From Chromatiales bacterium (lineage in GTDB: Bacteria; Pseudomonadota; Gammaproteobacteria; Steroidobacterales; GCA-2729495): a DNA stretch of 10,672 nucleotides. The translations under genes were made by a program, and so were the position numbers. Positions within the stretch are counted from its first letter, which is position 1. Every line of letters starts with the position of its first letter. The notes under the pieces are model-generated. The model was not told where the DNA came from. It searched no databases and worked only from the letters and a program-made list of their open reading frames with translations. This document shows, piece by piece, positions 1 to 5,713 of the stretch. Location of the stretch: NCBI GenBank assembly GCA_030614035.1, contig JAUWKW010000028.1:1-10672 (forward strand). Reading direction: 5' to 3'.

Positions 1-1
1 A

Positions 2-346
2 GAGGAGGGCGAGGTGTTTCTCGGGCGATCGGTAACGCAGCACAAGGTCGTTTCTGATGTCACCGTGCACGCTATCGATGAAGAAATCCGTAGGATTGTC
101 GATACAAACTACGATCATGCGACACAGATTTTGAAAGATAAACTCGACATACTGCATAAGATGGCTGATGCACTGATGAAGTACGAGACCATCGACGATA
201 AACAGATCGCCGACATTATGGAGGGACGAGAACCCAAACCCCCTAAAGACTGGACCGACAGCGACCCCACCGAACCGGCGAGCAGCAAGTCCGGTGTGGA
301 CACCAAGCCCGATTCAGGGCTCGGCAAGCCCGCCGAACAGCACTGA
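2..346 (+). CDS. ftsH: FtsH, membrane AAA+ zinc metalloprotease (C-terminal end only)
   Basis: This is the last 114 codons of a gene that begins left of the window; the frame is open from base 2. The segment reads EEGEVFLGRSVTQ and later DILHKMADALMKYETID, which match the C-terminal part of the FtsH peptidase domain and its terminal helices in E. coli FtsH. The AAA+ ATPase motifs and the HEXXH zinc site would lie upstream and cannot be checked here. After KPPKDW the protein ends in a polar, Pro/Ser/Asp-rich tail of about 30 residues, as is usual for the unstructured FtsH C-terminus. FtsH degrades misassembled membrane proteins and regulators such as LpxC in enteric bacteria. A GTG at 14 is only an internal Val codon, not a start. 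folP follows after 51 bases, the common gammaproteobacterial order. Confidence 0.95.
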   Translation, partial: EEGEVFLGRSVTQHKVVSDVTVHAIDEEIRRIVDTNYDHATQILKDKLDILHKMADALMKYETIDDKQIADIMEGREPKPPKDWTDSDPTEPASSKSGVDTKPDSGLGKPAEQH

Positions 347-388
347 ATGGGCGGTTTTCTCGTTCAAAGCTGAGCCCGGTCTTTTTTT
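317..388 (+). terminator. Possible intrinsic terminator overlapping the ftsH stop
   Basis: GGGCTCGGC (317-325, inside ftsH) can pair with GCTGAGCCC (369-377), nine pairs including one G-U. The loop holds a smaller stem, CCGCC (330-334) with GGCGG (350-354). GGTC and a T7 run (382-388) follow. The large loop and coding overlap make this weaker than a textbook terminator, and the T run lies only nine bases before the folP start. If it works, it would be partial attenuation between ftsH and folP. Confidence 0.35.
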
Positions 389-397
389 GCAAGCACG

Positions 398-1255
398 GTG
401 AAACTCCGGTTTCAAAGTCATGACATGACGTTCGACCGCCCGCGGGTGATGGGTGTGCTCAACGTTACTCCCGATTCTTTTTTTGACGGTGCTCGGTATT
501 TCGAACCGTCCGTTGCGATTGCGCACGGAGTGTCCATGGCAGAGCAAGGGGCAGATATTCTGGATATTGGTGGCGAATCCGCGCGTCCCGGGGCCCAGCC
601 CGTGTCACTGCAAGAGGAACTGGACCGTGTGCTTCCGGTTGTTGAAACTCTTCGGCACCAGGTTGAAGTTCCCATCTCGATCGACACAAGCAAGCCTGAA
701 GTCATGCGAGAGGCTGTGGCTGCAGGTGCGGCGATGATCAATGATGTCAATGCATTGCGATCGCCGGGCGCACTGACTGCGGCGGCGGAGATGGGCGTTC
801 CGGTTTGCTTGATGCATATGCAGGGCCAGCCGCGCAACATGCAGTACGAGCCAAGCTACAACAACGTTGTAGAAGAAGTATCGGAGTTTCTGCAGGCGCG
901 AGTCGATGCTGCACTCGAAGCGGGATTGCGTCCTGATCAGTTGGTTCTGGATCCCGGTTTCGGATTTGGCAAGACCCTGAGGCACAATCTCGAGTTGCTC
1001 AATAGCCTCGACAAACTCGTTGGTCTCGGATACCCGGTGCTAGCTGGCTTGTCCAGGAAATCCATGCTGGGCCGGATCCTCAAGAGCGAGGACGAAGACC
1101 GACTTGCGGGCAGTTTGACCTTGGCAATCTTGGCCTGCCAGCAAGGCGCGCATATTATTAGGGTTCACGATGTTGAGCCGACGCGGCAGGCACTCCAGGT
1201 GCTGGAGGCAGCCGAGCTCGAACAGGAGTCGGAACCAGGGAGACGAACAGCCTAA
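398..1255 (+). CDS. folP: Dihydropteroate synthase
   Basis: FolP condenses p-aminobenzoate with hydroxymethyl-dihydropterin diphosphate to give dihydropteroate in cytosolic folate synthesis; it is the sulfonamide target. The 285-residue product has the family's TIM-barrel landmarks: GVLNVTPDSF (19-28, with Mg-binding Asn22), DIGGESARPG (56-65), SIDTSKPEV (94-102), LMHMQGQP (138-145), LDPGFGFGK (184-192), GLSRKSMLG (217-225) and RVHDV (255-259). Numbering through loop 2 matches E. coli FolP. The GTG start at 398 is preferred over an in-frame ATG at 425 because it gives an MKL start like E. coli FolP; neither has a clear Shine-Dalgarno. Residue 62 is Ala where E. coli has Thr, and residue 29 is Phe where Ser is usual. 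The stop overlaps the glmM start by one base (TAATG), implying coupled translation. Confidence 0.97.
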   Translation: MKLRFQSHDMTFDRPRVMGVLNVTPDSFFDGARYFEPSVAIAHGVSMAEQGADILDIGGESARPGAQPVSLQEELDRVLPVVETLRHQVEVPISIDTSKPEVMREAVAAGAAMINDVNALRSPGALTAAAEMGVPVCLMHMQGQPRNMQYEPSYNNVVEEVSEFLQARVDAALEAGLRPDQLVLDPGFGFGKTLRHNLELLNSLDKLVGLGYPVLAGLSRKSMLGRILKSEDEDRLAGSLTLAILACQQGAHIIRVHDVEPTRQALQVLEAAELEQESEPGRRTA

Positions 1256-2592
1256 TGGGGAGAAAGTTTTTTGGTACGGACGGTATTCGTGGCCGTGTGG
1301 GCGACGAACCGCTTACGGCCGAGTTTGCTTTACGGCTTGCCAGCGCCGCCGCACGAGTGCTGGCGCCGGAAGGCGGTAGTGTCGCGATAGGAAAAGACAC
1401 GCGGCTATCCGGCTATATGTTTGAGTCTGCTCTGGAAGCTGGATTTGTAGCGGCTGGTATGGACGTACTCTTGCTGGGCCCGATTCCGACCCCGGGAATA
1501 GCTTATCTGACGCAAGCGCTGCAAGCAGACGCTGGCGTTGTAATCAGTGCCTCGCATAATCTGTATTACGACAACGGCATAAAATTTTTCGATCGTAATG
1601 GCCGCAAACTGTCGGATGATGTTGAAAGCGAAATTGAAAAGTTTCTGCTTGCGCCGGCGGTAACACGTGAATCGGAACAGCTTGGGCGCGCCAGTAGAGT
1701 TGATAGCGCCGGCGATCAGTACCAGTGGTTTTGTCTTGGCACGGTTCCAACTGATGTTCGACTAAATGGGATCAAGATTGTATTCGACGGTGCTCACGGC
1801 GCGGGCTACAAGGTCGCGCCGAGAGCATTGGCGGAGCTCGGCGCCGATGTCGTGCCAATCGGTTGCTCGCCCAACGGGCGAAACATAAATGATGGTTGCG
1901 GTGCGACCCAACCAGAACTGTTGCAGATGACCGTGAAAGGCGTCGGCGCAGATTTAGGTATTGCCTTGGACGGCGACGGTGATCGCGTAGTCATGGTTGA
2001 CCACGACGGCAACCTCGTTGACGGCGATCAGCTGCTGTATGTTATTGCGAACTCCCGCCACGATGACAAAAGCCTGGTCGGCCCGGTCGTGGGGACACTG
2101 ATGAGTAACCTCGGACTAGAGAAAGCGCTGGAGGCGCGGGGCATCGCGTTTGTTCGCGCCGCTGTCGGTGACCGCTACGTTCGCGAAATGTTGCACAATC
2201 AGGGCGGCCAGCTCGGAGGCGAGTCTTCTGGCCACATCATCGACCTGGAAAAGACCACGACCGGCGACGGACTCGTGACCGCTTTGCAGATCATGGCGAT
2301 CATGACACGGACCGGCCATTCATTAGCCGAACTGGTCGAAGACATGCCCATGTATCCGCAGACTCTGATCAACGTTCGCACCGTCGCGAACGTTGATCTG
2401 GCCGCCTCAGCGCCAGTCCGCGCAGCGATTGAAAAAGCGGAGCAACAGCTGGCTGACCGCGGCCGGGTCCTGTTACGGGCATCGGGAACGGAGCCAGTGA
2501 TCCGGGTCATGGTCGAGGGTGAAAACGCCACCGAGGTAACCAGTCTGGCTGAGCAGCTGGCCGAGTCAGTCAGACAGGCAGCAGCCGGCTGA
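1255..2592 (+). CDS. glmM: Phosphoglucosamine mutase
   Basis: GlmM converts glucosamine-6-phosphate to glucosamine-1-phosphate, the step before UDP-GlcNAc synthesis for peptidoglycan and LPS, in the cytosol. The 445-residue length equals that of the E. coli enzyme. Landmarks in order are KFFGTDGIRG (4-13), the phosphoserine loop ISASHN (97-102, catalytic Ser100), the Mg-binding DGDGD (239-243), the sugar-binding GGESSGH (321-327) and the phosphate-binding RASGTEPVIR (408-417). Residue 103, after SHN, is Leu where the phosphohexomutase signature has Pro. ATG at 1255 overlaps the folP stop by one base, with a GGGAG element about a dozen bases upstream. An intrinsic terminator follows 48 bases after the stop, so this gene probably ends a transcript that includes folP. 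The active site is complete. Confidence 0.97.
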   Translation: MGRKFFGTDGIRGRVGDEPLTAEFALRLASAAARVLAPEGGSVAIGKDTRLSGYMFESALEAGFVAAGMDVLLLGPIPTPGIAYLTQALQADAGVVISASHNLYYDNGIKFFDRNGRKLSDDVESEIEKFLLAPAVTRESEQLGRASRVDSAGDQYQWFCLGTVPTDVRLNGIKIVFDGAHGAGYKVAPRALAELGADVVPIGCSPNGRNINDGCGATQPELLQMTVKGVGADLGIALDGDGDRVVMVDHDGNLVDGDQLLYVIANSRHDDKSLVGPVVGTLMSNLGLEKALEARGIAFVRAAVGDRYVREMLHNQGGQLGGESSGHIIDLEKTTTGDGLVTALQIMAIMTRTGHSLAELVEDMPMYPQTLINVRTVANVDLAASAPVRAAIEKAEQQLADRGRVLLRASGTEPVIRVMVEGENATEVTSLAEQLAESVRQAAAG

Positions 2593-2640
2593 TTCATCGG
2601 AGAGGCTGCCAAGAGCTGCCGGCGTTGATTTCCAACAATT

Positions 2641-2668
2641 GGGAAGCTACCCTTCCCCGTCTTTTTTT
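2641..2668 (+). terminator. Intrinsic terminator after glmM
   Basis: GGGAAG (2641-2646) pairs perfectly with CTTCCC (2652-2657) around a five-base loop, followed by CGTC and seven T (2662-2668). This is the expected layout for Rho-independent termination. The stem is short (six pairs) and a four-base spacer precedes the T run, so efficiency may be partial. It lies between glmM and tpiA, and no convincing promoter is visible in the 36 bases left before tpiA, so some read-through or a promoter upstream of the hairpin is likely. Confidence 0.6.
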
Positions 2669-2690
2669 CCGCACGGAGTGCGTCATCGGC

Positions 2691-2695
2691 GAGGG
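2691..2695 (+). promoter_or_regulatory. Shine-Dalgarno that fixes the tpiA start
   Basis: GAGGG sits nine bases before ATG 2705. The frame stays open back to a TTG at 2639, but that start would add 22 residues unlike any TpiA N-terminus and its codons run through the terminator hairpin and T run. The ATG gives the family-typical MRQPLVAGNWKM. A small hairpin, CGCAC with GTGCG (2670-2682), lies just upstream of this site. Confidence 0.7.
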
Positions 2696-2704
2696 CTGGC
2701 CGGC

Positions 2705-3460
2705 ATGAGACAACCACTGGTCGCAGGAAATTGGAAGATGCACGGTAGCCAGGCCTCCGTGGCCGAATTGGTCGGCGGGCTCGTGTCCGGACTGAGCGGC
2801 AACAATGCGATCGATGTGCTGATTTGCCCACCGTTCGTCTATTTGGAGCAGGTCGCATCATTGCTGGCGGATTACCCGATAGCGCTGGGTGCCCAGAACG
2901 TCGCGGCAGAACCATCTGGCGCCTATACCGGCGAGGTGTCTGCGGAAATGCTGCGAGACGTCGGGTGTAGCTACGTGATTGTGGGTCACTCAGAACGTCG
3001 CACGCTACTAGGCGAATCGGATGAAGTGATTGCCCGTAAGTTTCGCATGACGCAGGAGCAGCAGCTTGTGCCGGTTTTTTGTGTGGGCGAGACATTGGAT
3101 GAACGGCAGGCTGGACATGCGATGGAGGTGATAGCCAGGCAAGTTGCTGCGGTGGTTAATACCGCCGGCGTTGAGGCACTCGGACGAGCGGTGTTCGCCT
3201 ACGAACCCGTCTGGGCCATCGGGACAGGTCAGACTGCGACACCGGAGCAGGCTCAGGAAGTCCATGCGGGATTGCGTGCAATGGTCGCCGCGCACGATGC
3301 TAAGATAGCCGGGCAGCTCAGAATACTTTATGGAGGAAGTGTGAAAGCTGCGAATGCGAGAGAATTGTTTCAAATGGACGATATTGATGGTGGCCTTATC
3401 GGCGGCGCGTCACTGAATCCGGAAGAGTTTCTCCAAATCTGTGCAGCCGCTTCAAACTAA
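2705..3460 (+). CDS. tpiA: Triosephosphate isomerase
   Basis: TpiA interconverts dihydroxyacetone phosphate and glyceraldehyde-3-phosphate in glycolysis and gluconeogenesis, as a cytosolic dimer. The product has 251 residues, the usual size. All catalytic parts are visible: AGNWKMHG with Lys11, VGHSERR with the electrophile His95, and AYEPVWAIGTGQ (165-176) with catalytic base Glu167 leading into the closing loop 6. The C-terminal phosphate-binding strand is LYGGSVKAAN (208-217), followed by GGLIGGASL (229-237). The start was chosen by the GAGGG element and by homology. Two stop codons in a row (TAA TAA, 3458-3463) end the gene and lead directly into the secG ATG, so secG is almost certainly cotranscribed. 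This tpiA-secG pair is common in gammaproteobacteria. Confidence 0.97.
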   Translation: MRQPLVAGNWKMHGSQASVAELVGGLVSGLSGNNAIDVLICPPFVYLEQVASLLADYPIALGAQNVAAEPSGAYTGEVSAEMLRDVGCSYVIVGHSERRTLLGESDEVIARKFRMTQEQQLVPVFCVGETLDERQAGHAMEVIARQVAAVVNTAGVEALGRAVFAYEPVWAIGTGQTATPEQAQEVHAGLRAMVAAHDAKIAGQLRILYGGSVKAANARELFQMDDIDGGLIGGASLNPEEFLQICAAASN

Positions 3461-3463
3461 TAA

Positions 3464-3880
3464 ATGTATACGATTCAGACTTTGCTGTTGATTGGTCACG
3501 TGATGATCGCGACCCTGCTTGTCGGGTTGGTTTTGTTACAGCGTGGCAAGGGCGCCGAAGCTGGGGCCGGGTTTGGTTCCGGAGCTTCTGGAACGGTATT
3601 CGGGGCCAAAGGCTCAGCTAGTTTTCTGACCCGCACAACCGCCGTGCTGGCCACGTTGTTTTTTGTAAGCAGCATGGTGCTGGCTTACCTGGGCGGTCGG
3701 CAAGAACCCCCGGGAAGTCTGCTTGAATCCACGGCGCCTGATATGCCTGCCGTAATCGGAACGCCGGGGGAAAACGATTCGGTCGTCATCGAAATCGATG
3801 ATTTGCCTGATCTGCCGGGTTCCTCTGATGCGGCGGGTGGCGCTGGTTCGGAAACAAACGGGTCCGAACCTTCCGAATGA
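3464..3880 (+). CDS. secG: Protein-export membrane protein SecG
   Basis: SecG is the small third subunit of the SecYEG translocon in the inner membrane and aids SecA-driven export. Two hydrophobic segments are clear, about residues 3-25 and 54-76, joined by the family's glycine-rich loop with LLQRGKGAEAGAGFGSGASG (24-43). The N-terminal two-thirds match the family closely. From about residue 79 the protein has a 60-residue low-complexity tail, strongly acidic and rich in Gly, Pro and Ser, which makes it 138 residues against 110 in E. coli; such variable tails are common in SecG. No Shine-Dalgarno is evident; the ATG lies three bases after the tpiA stop, so translational coupling is likely. 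tRNA-Leu begins 25 bases after the stop. Confidence 0.95.
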   Translation: MYTIQTLLLIGHVMIATLLVGLVLLQRGKGAEAGAGFGSGASGTVFGAKGSASFLTRTTAVLATLFFVSSMVLAYLGGRQEPPGSLLESTAPDMPAVIGTPGENDSVVIEIDDLPDLPGSSDAAGGAGSETNGSEPSE

Positions 3881-3897
3881 ACTAGTCTCGGTCATTC
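3875..3897 (+). repeat. Small hairpin between secG and the tRNA
   Basis: GAATGA (3875-3880, including the secG stop codon) and TCATTC (3892-3897) are perfect inverted copies around an 11-base loop, ending eight bases before the tRNA. It could mark a processing site in a secG-tRNA transcript, but six pairs can arise by chance. Confidence 0.3.
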
Positions 3898-3905
3898 ACC
3901 GCTAT

Positions 3906-3990
3906 GCCGATGTGGTGGAATTGGTAGACACGCTGTCTTGAGGGGGCAGTGGCGTAAGCCGTGCCGGTTCGAGTCCGGCCATCGGCACCA
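3906..3990 (+). tRNA. leuU: tRNA-Leu, anticodon GAG
   Basis: The 85-base gene folds into a class II tRNA. The acceptor stem is GCCGATG (3906-3912) with CATCGGC (3980-3986). The D arm contains AATTGGTAGA. The anticodon stem is CTGTC with GGCAG (one G-U), and its loop TTGAGGG places GAG at 3940-3942. The variable arm is GGC-GTAA-GCC (3951-3960). The T arm is GCCGG-TTCGAGT-CCGGC (3963-3979). Discriminator A and an encoded CCA end it (3987-3990). It reads Leu codons CUC and CUU. E. coli leuU has the same anticodon and also follows secG, so the linkage is ancient. No own promoter is evident in the 25 bases upstream, so it is probably processed from a tpiA-secG transcript. Confidence 0.97.
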
Positions 3991-4001
3991 CCTGTTTTTT
4001 T
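3961..4001 (+). terminator. T7 run after the tRNA, possible partial terminator
   Basis: Seven T (3995-4001) begin five bases after the tRNA CCA. The hairpin would come from the tRNA itself: its T arm, or the alternative pairing GTGCCG (3961-3966) with CGGCAC (3983-3988). Spacing to the T run is longer than ideal and no separate stem exists, so termination may be partial or may only aid 3' processing. Confidence 0.4.
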
Positions 4002-4021
4002 CAGTCACGCTTGGACAGGCA

Positions 4022-4051
4022 TGATGCCGTGACGCGGTATCGCGGGCATCA
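4022..4051 (+). promoter_or_regulatory. 30-base dyad upstream of nuoA (operator or hairpin)
   Basis: TGATGCC (4022-4028) and GGCATCA (4045-4051) are perfect inverted copies. Inside them CGCG (4033-4036) and CGCG (4041-4044) pair around GTAT. An additional GGCAT at 4018-4022 makes an overlapping palindrome with ATGCC (4024-4028), giving two possible partners for the same arm. The dyad covers the -35 zone of the predicted nuo promoter, so it may be an operator. As RNA it could instead cap the upstream tRNA transcript. No T run follows, so it is not a terminator on this strand. Confidence 0.45.
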
Positions 4052-4059
4052 AAAGGTAC

Positions 4060-4068
4060 TGTTAGAAT
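4060..4068 (+). promoter_or_regulatory. Extended -10 promoter candidate for the nuo operon
   Basis: TGTTAGAAT has the TG-N-TATAAT form, with five of six matches in the hexamer TAGAAT (4063-4068). No good -35 is present at 16-18 bases, as is common for extended -10 promoters. Transcription would begin near 4075, giving a leader of about 17 bases. The palindrome TTAGA (4062-4066) / TCTAA (4072-4076) overlaps the hexamer and the predicted start. AGGTGG (4083-4088), a Shine-Dalgarno-like element, lies just before the nuoA ATG. Confidence 0.45.
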
Positions 4069-4091
4069 GAGTCTAAACTAGCAGGTGGCTG

Positions 4092-4451
4092 ATGTTACAA
4101 GAGAACTATTTGCCGGCACTGATATATCTCGGAATCGCAACAGCGATCGGATTGGTGTTGCTGGCGCTCGGTCTTATTCTTGGCCGTGGTCAAAAAGATT
4201 CAGCCAAACTTTCGCCGTATGAGTGCGGGTTCGAAGCGTTCGAAGACTCCCGAATGAAATTCGATGTCCGCTACTACCTTGTTGCCATCCTGTTCATTAT
4301 TTTTGATCTGGAAATCGCTTTTCTTTTTCCGTGGGCGGTGTCACTGGACACCATTGGAACTTTCGGTGTGCTTGCCATGGGTCTGTTTTTGGCGGTGCTC
4401 GTCGTTGGGTTCATCTACGAATGGAAGAAAGGGGCGTTGGAATGGGATTGA
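4092..4451 (+). CDS. nuoA: NADH-quinone oxidoreductase subunit A
   Basis: NuoA is a membrane-arm subunit of proton-pumping complex I (homologue of ND3), sitting beside the quinone channel. The 119-residue protein has three transmembrane helices (about 8-31, 61-82 and 88-109). The loop between the first two carries the conserved SPYECGFE (41-48), including Cys45, the equivalent of the mobile-loop cysteine of ND3. Helix 2 contains [12 protein letters not shown] (71-82) with the conserved acidic pair Asp72 and Glu74. The ATG at 4092 has AGGTGG just upstream and is the first gene after the tRNA. Its last ten bases overlap nuoB, so the two are coupled. Length and motifs are normal. Confidence 0.97.
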   Translation: MLQENYLPALIYLGIATAIGLVLLALGLILGRGQKDSAKLSPYECGFEAFEDSRMKFDVRYYLVAILFIIFDLEIAFLFPWAVSLDTIGTFGVLAMGLFLAVLVVGFIYEWKKGALEWD

Positions 4452-4960
4452 ATCAAGACCTGCCCGATACGATTCAGGGGCGGGGCTTTGTCGTTACCAA
4501 GCTCGATCAATTAATCGATTGGGTGCAAGACGGAGCCGTCACTAAATGGGCTCGCGCCGGTTCGATGTGGCCGGTTACCTTTGGCCTGGCCTGCTGTGCT
4601 ATTGAAATGATGCATTCCGGCGCCGCCCGCTATGATTTGGACCGTTTCGGGGTGATCTTTCGGCCCACTCCCCGACAATCCGACGTAATGATTGTGGCAG
4701 GAACACTCGTTAACAAAATGGCACCCGCCCTGCGCAAGGTCTATGACCAAATGTCGGAACCGCGTTGGGTTATATCGATGGGGTCCTGTGCGAACGGGGG
4801 TGGTTATTACCATTACTCCTATTCTGTTGTTCGCGGCTGCGACCGAATAGTGCCTGTCGACATCTACGTGCCTGGGTGCCCGCCAACCGCCGAGGCACTT
4901 TTGTACGGGATCATTCAACTCCAGAACAAAATACGACGCTCGAACACGATCGACCGGTAG
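4442..4960 (+). CDS. nuoB: NADH-quinone oxidoreductase subunit B (cluster N2 subunit)
   Basis: NuoB binds the terminal 4Fe-4S cluster N2, which hands electrons to quinone at the peripheral-membrane arm junction. The 172-residue product carries the four ligands: the adjacent pair in [10 protein letters not shown] (Cys51, Cys52), Cys116 in GSCANGG, and Cys146 in [14 protein letters not shown]. The frame is open further upstream inside nuoA, but ATG 4442 gives the short-form NuoB N-terminus and has AAAGGGG starting 14 bases upstream, so it is the chosen start. It overlaps nuoA by ten bases, and nuoC starts seven bases after its stop. It is shorter than E. coli NuoB (220 residues), as in many proteobacteria. 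Confidence 0.97.
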   Translation: MGLNQDLPDTIQGRGFVVTKLDQLIDWVQDGAVTKWARAGSMWPVTFGLACCAIEMMHSGAARYDLDRFGVIFRPTPRQSDVMIVAGTLVNKMAPALRKVYDQMSEPRWVISMGSCANGGGYYHYSYSVVRGCDRIVPVDIYVPGCPPTAEALLYGIIQLQNKIRRSNTIDR

Positions 4961-4967
4961 CCGCTTG

Positions 4968-5657
4968 ATGAATGATCGCTACGAAACACTGGCGGCACGG
5001 ATTGAAGCGCGCTTTGAAGGCGTGTTGCGTCGTTTACCGTCTCTGTGCGATGAATTAGGTTTCGAGCTGGACAGGTCCCAGCTGCTCGAAGTGTGCCGCG
5101 CTTTGAGGGATGAAAGCGGCTTTGAATTCGAGATGCTGATGGATTTATGTGGGATTGATTATCTCGAGTACGGTAACCGGGAATGGGAAACCAATGAAGC
5201 TACGGAAACCGGATTCAGTCGCGGCGTTTCACGGGAAGTGATACTGCCGGACAGTGACGAACGCTTTGATCCCGAGCGCTTCGCGGTGGTGTATCACCTG
5301 CTTTCCCTGAGCAACAATTTGCGCCTCCGGCTCCGGGTGTTTACCGGTTCCGACAATCCACCGCTTGTGCCTTCCGTCGTTGATATCTGGAATTCGGCGT
5401 CTTGGTACGAGCGTGAGGCATTCGATTTGTATGGGATTCTATTCGATGGCCACCCGGACTTGCGGCGCATACTCACAGACTATGGGTTCATCGGTCATCC
5501 GTTTCGCAAGGATTTCCCACTGATCGGCAATGTGGAAGTGCGCTACGACGCCGAACAGGGCCGGGTTGTATATCAACCGGTCACCATTGAACCACGCACC
5601 TTAGTGCCGAAAGTTATCAGGGACGACAATCTCAATGACCCCGATCTTAACGACTGA
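4968..5657 (+). CDS. nuoC: NADH-quinone oxidoreductase subunit C (30 kDa subunit)
   Basis: NuoC is a structural subunit of the complex I peripheral arm that packs against NuoD and carries no cofactor. The 229-residue protein contains the 30 kDa signature region [13 protein letters not shown] (145-157), then [13 protein letters not shown] (162-174), HPFRKDFPL (177-185) and a typical tail ending [12 protein letters not shown]. It has the extra segment around 65-100 (EYGNREW... GFSRGV) found in stand-alone NuoC of related gammaproteobacteria. ATG 4968 is preferred to the adjacent TTG 4965; both are in frame and differ by one residue. Shine-Dalgarno pairing is weak, so reinitiation from nuoB is likely. 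nuoC is separate from nuoD, unlike the fused NuoCD of E. coli and Pseudomonas. Confidence 0.96.
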   Translation: MNDRYETLAARIEARFEGVLRRLPSLCDELGFELDRSQLLEVCRALRDESGFEFEMLMDLCGIDYLEYGNREWETNEATETGFSRGVSREVILPDSDERFDPERFAVVYHLLSLSNNLRLRLRVFTGSDNPPLVPSVVDIWNSASWYEREAFDLYGILFDGHPDLRRILTDYGFIGHPFRKDFPLIGNVEVRYDAEQGRVVYQPVTIEPRTLVPKVIRDDNLNDPDLND

Positions 5658-5713
5658 TCTTGCACCCATAAACTTTGGTAGCTTTGGATAAAAATTAAGA
5701 ATTGCCGAAAACA
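5658..5713 (+). other. AT-rich gap between nuoC and nuoD
   Basis: This 56-base spacer is the largest inside the nuo genes shown and is clearly richer in A and T than its flanks. It contains a short direct repeat, CTTTGG at 5673-5678 and 5682-5687, and an A-rich run before nuoD. A TTGCAC (5660-5665) could be a -35, but no good -10 lies at 16-18 bases. No hairpin of note was seen. An internal promoter, translation enhancer or RNA cleavage site are all possible. Confidence 0.35.

Larger units (their letters stand above)
2594..2698 (+). repeat. Imperfect direct repeat bracketing the glmM-tpiA terminator
   Basis: TCATCGGAGAGGCTG (2594-2608) and TCATCGGCGAGGGCTG (2683-2698) agree at 14 of 16 aligned positions, with one substitution and one indel. 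The second copy holds the tpiA Shine-Dalgarno; the first lies two bases after the glmM stop. The terminator hairpin and T run lie between them. A 10-base palindrome, CAGCCGGCTG (2582-2591), sits at the glmM stop just before the first copy. The cause of the repeat is unknown and chance is possible. Confidence 0.45.

Noticed and set aside
2625..2653. TTGATT-N17-TACCCT as a tpiA promoter
   Set aside because: The -10 matches only three of six positions and lies within the terminator hairpin, so the resemblance is weak.
2639..2704. An upstream TTG start for tpiA adding 22 residues
   Set aside because: The extension runs through the terminator hairpin and T run and has no ribosome site; ATG 2705 has GAGGG and the normal TpiA N-terminus.
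2199..3095. A 298-codon open frame on the minus strand across the glmM end and tpiA start
   Set aside because: It lies opposite two well-supported genes, crosses the terminator region, has Arg/Pro/Cys/Ser-rich composition typical of antisense frames, and matches no family I recognise.
4331..4441. An N-terminal extension of NuoB from an upstream start inside nuoA
   Set aside because: The 37 extra residues are nuoA read in another frame and resemble no NuoB; ATG 4442 has a good ribosome site and the short-form NuoB N-terminus.
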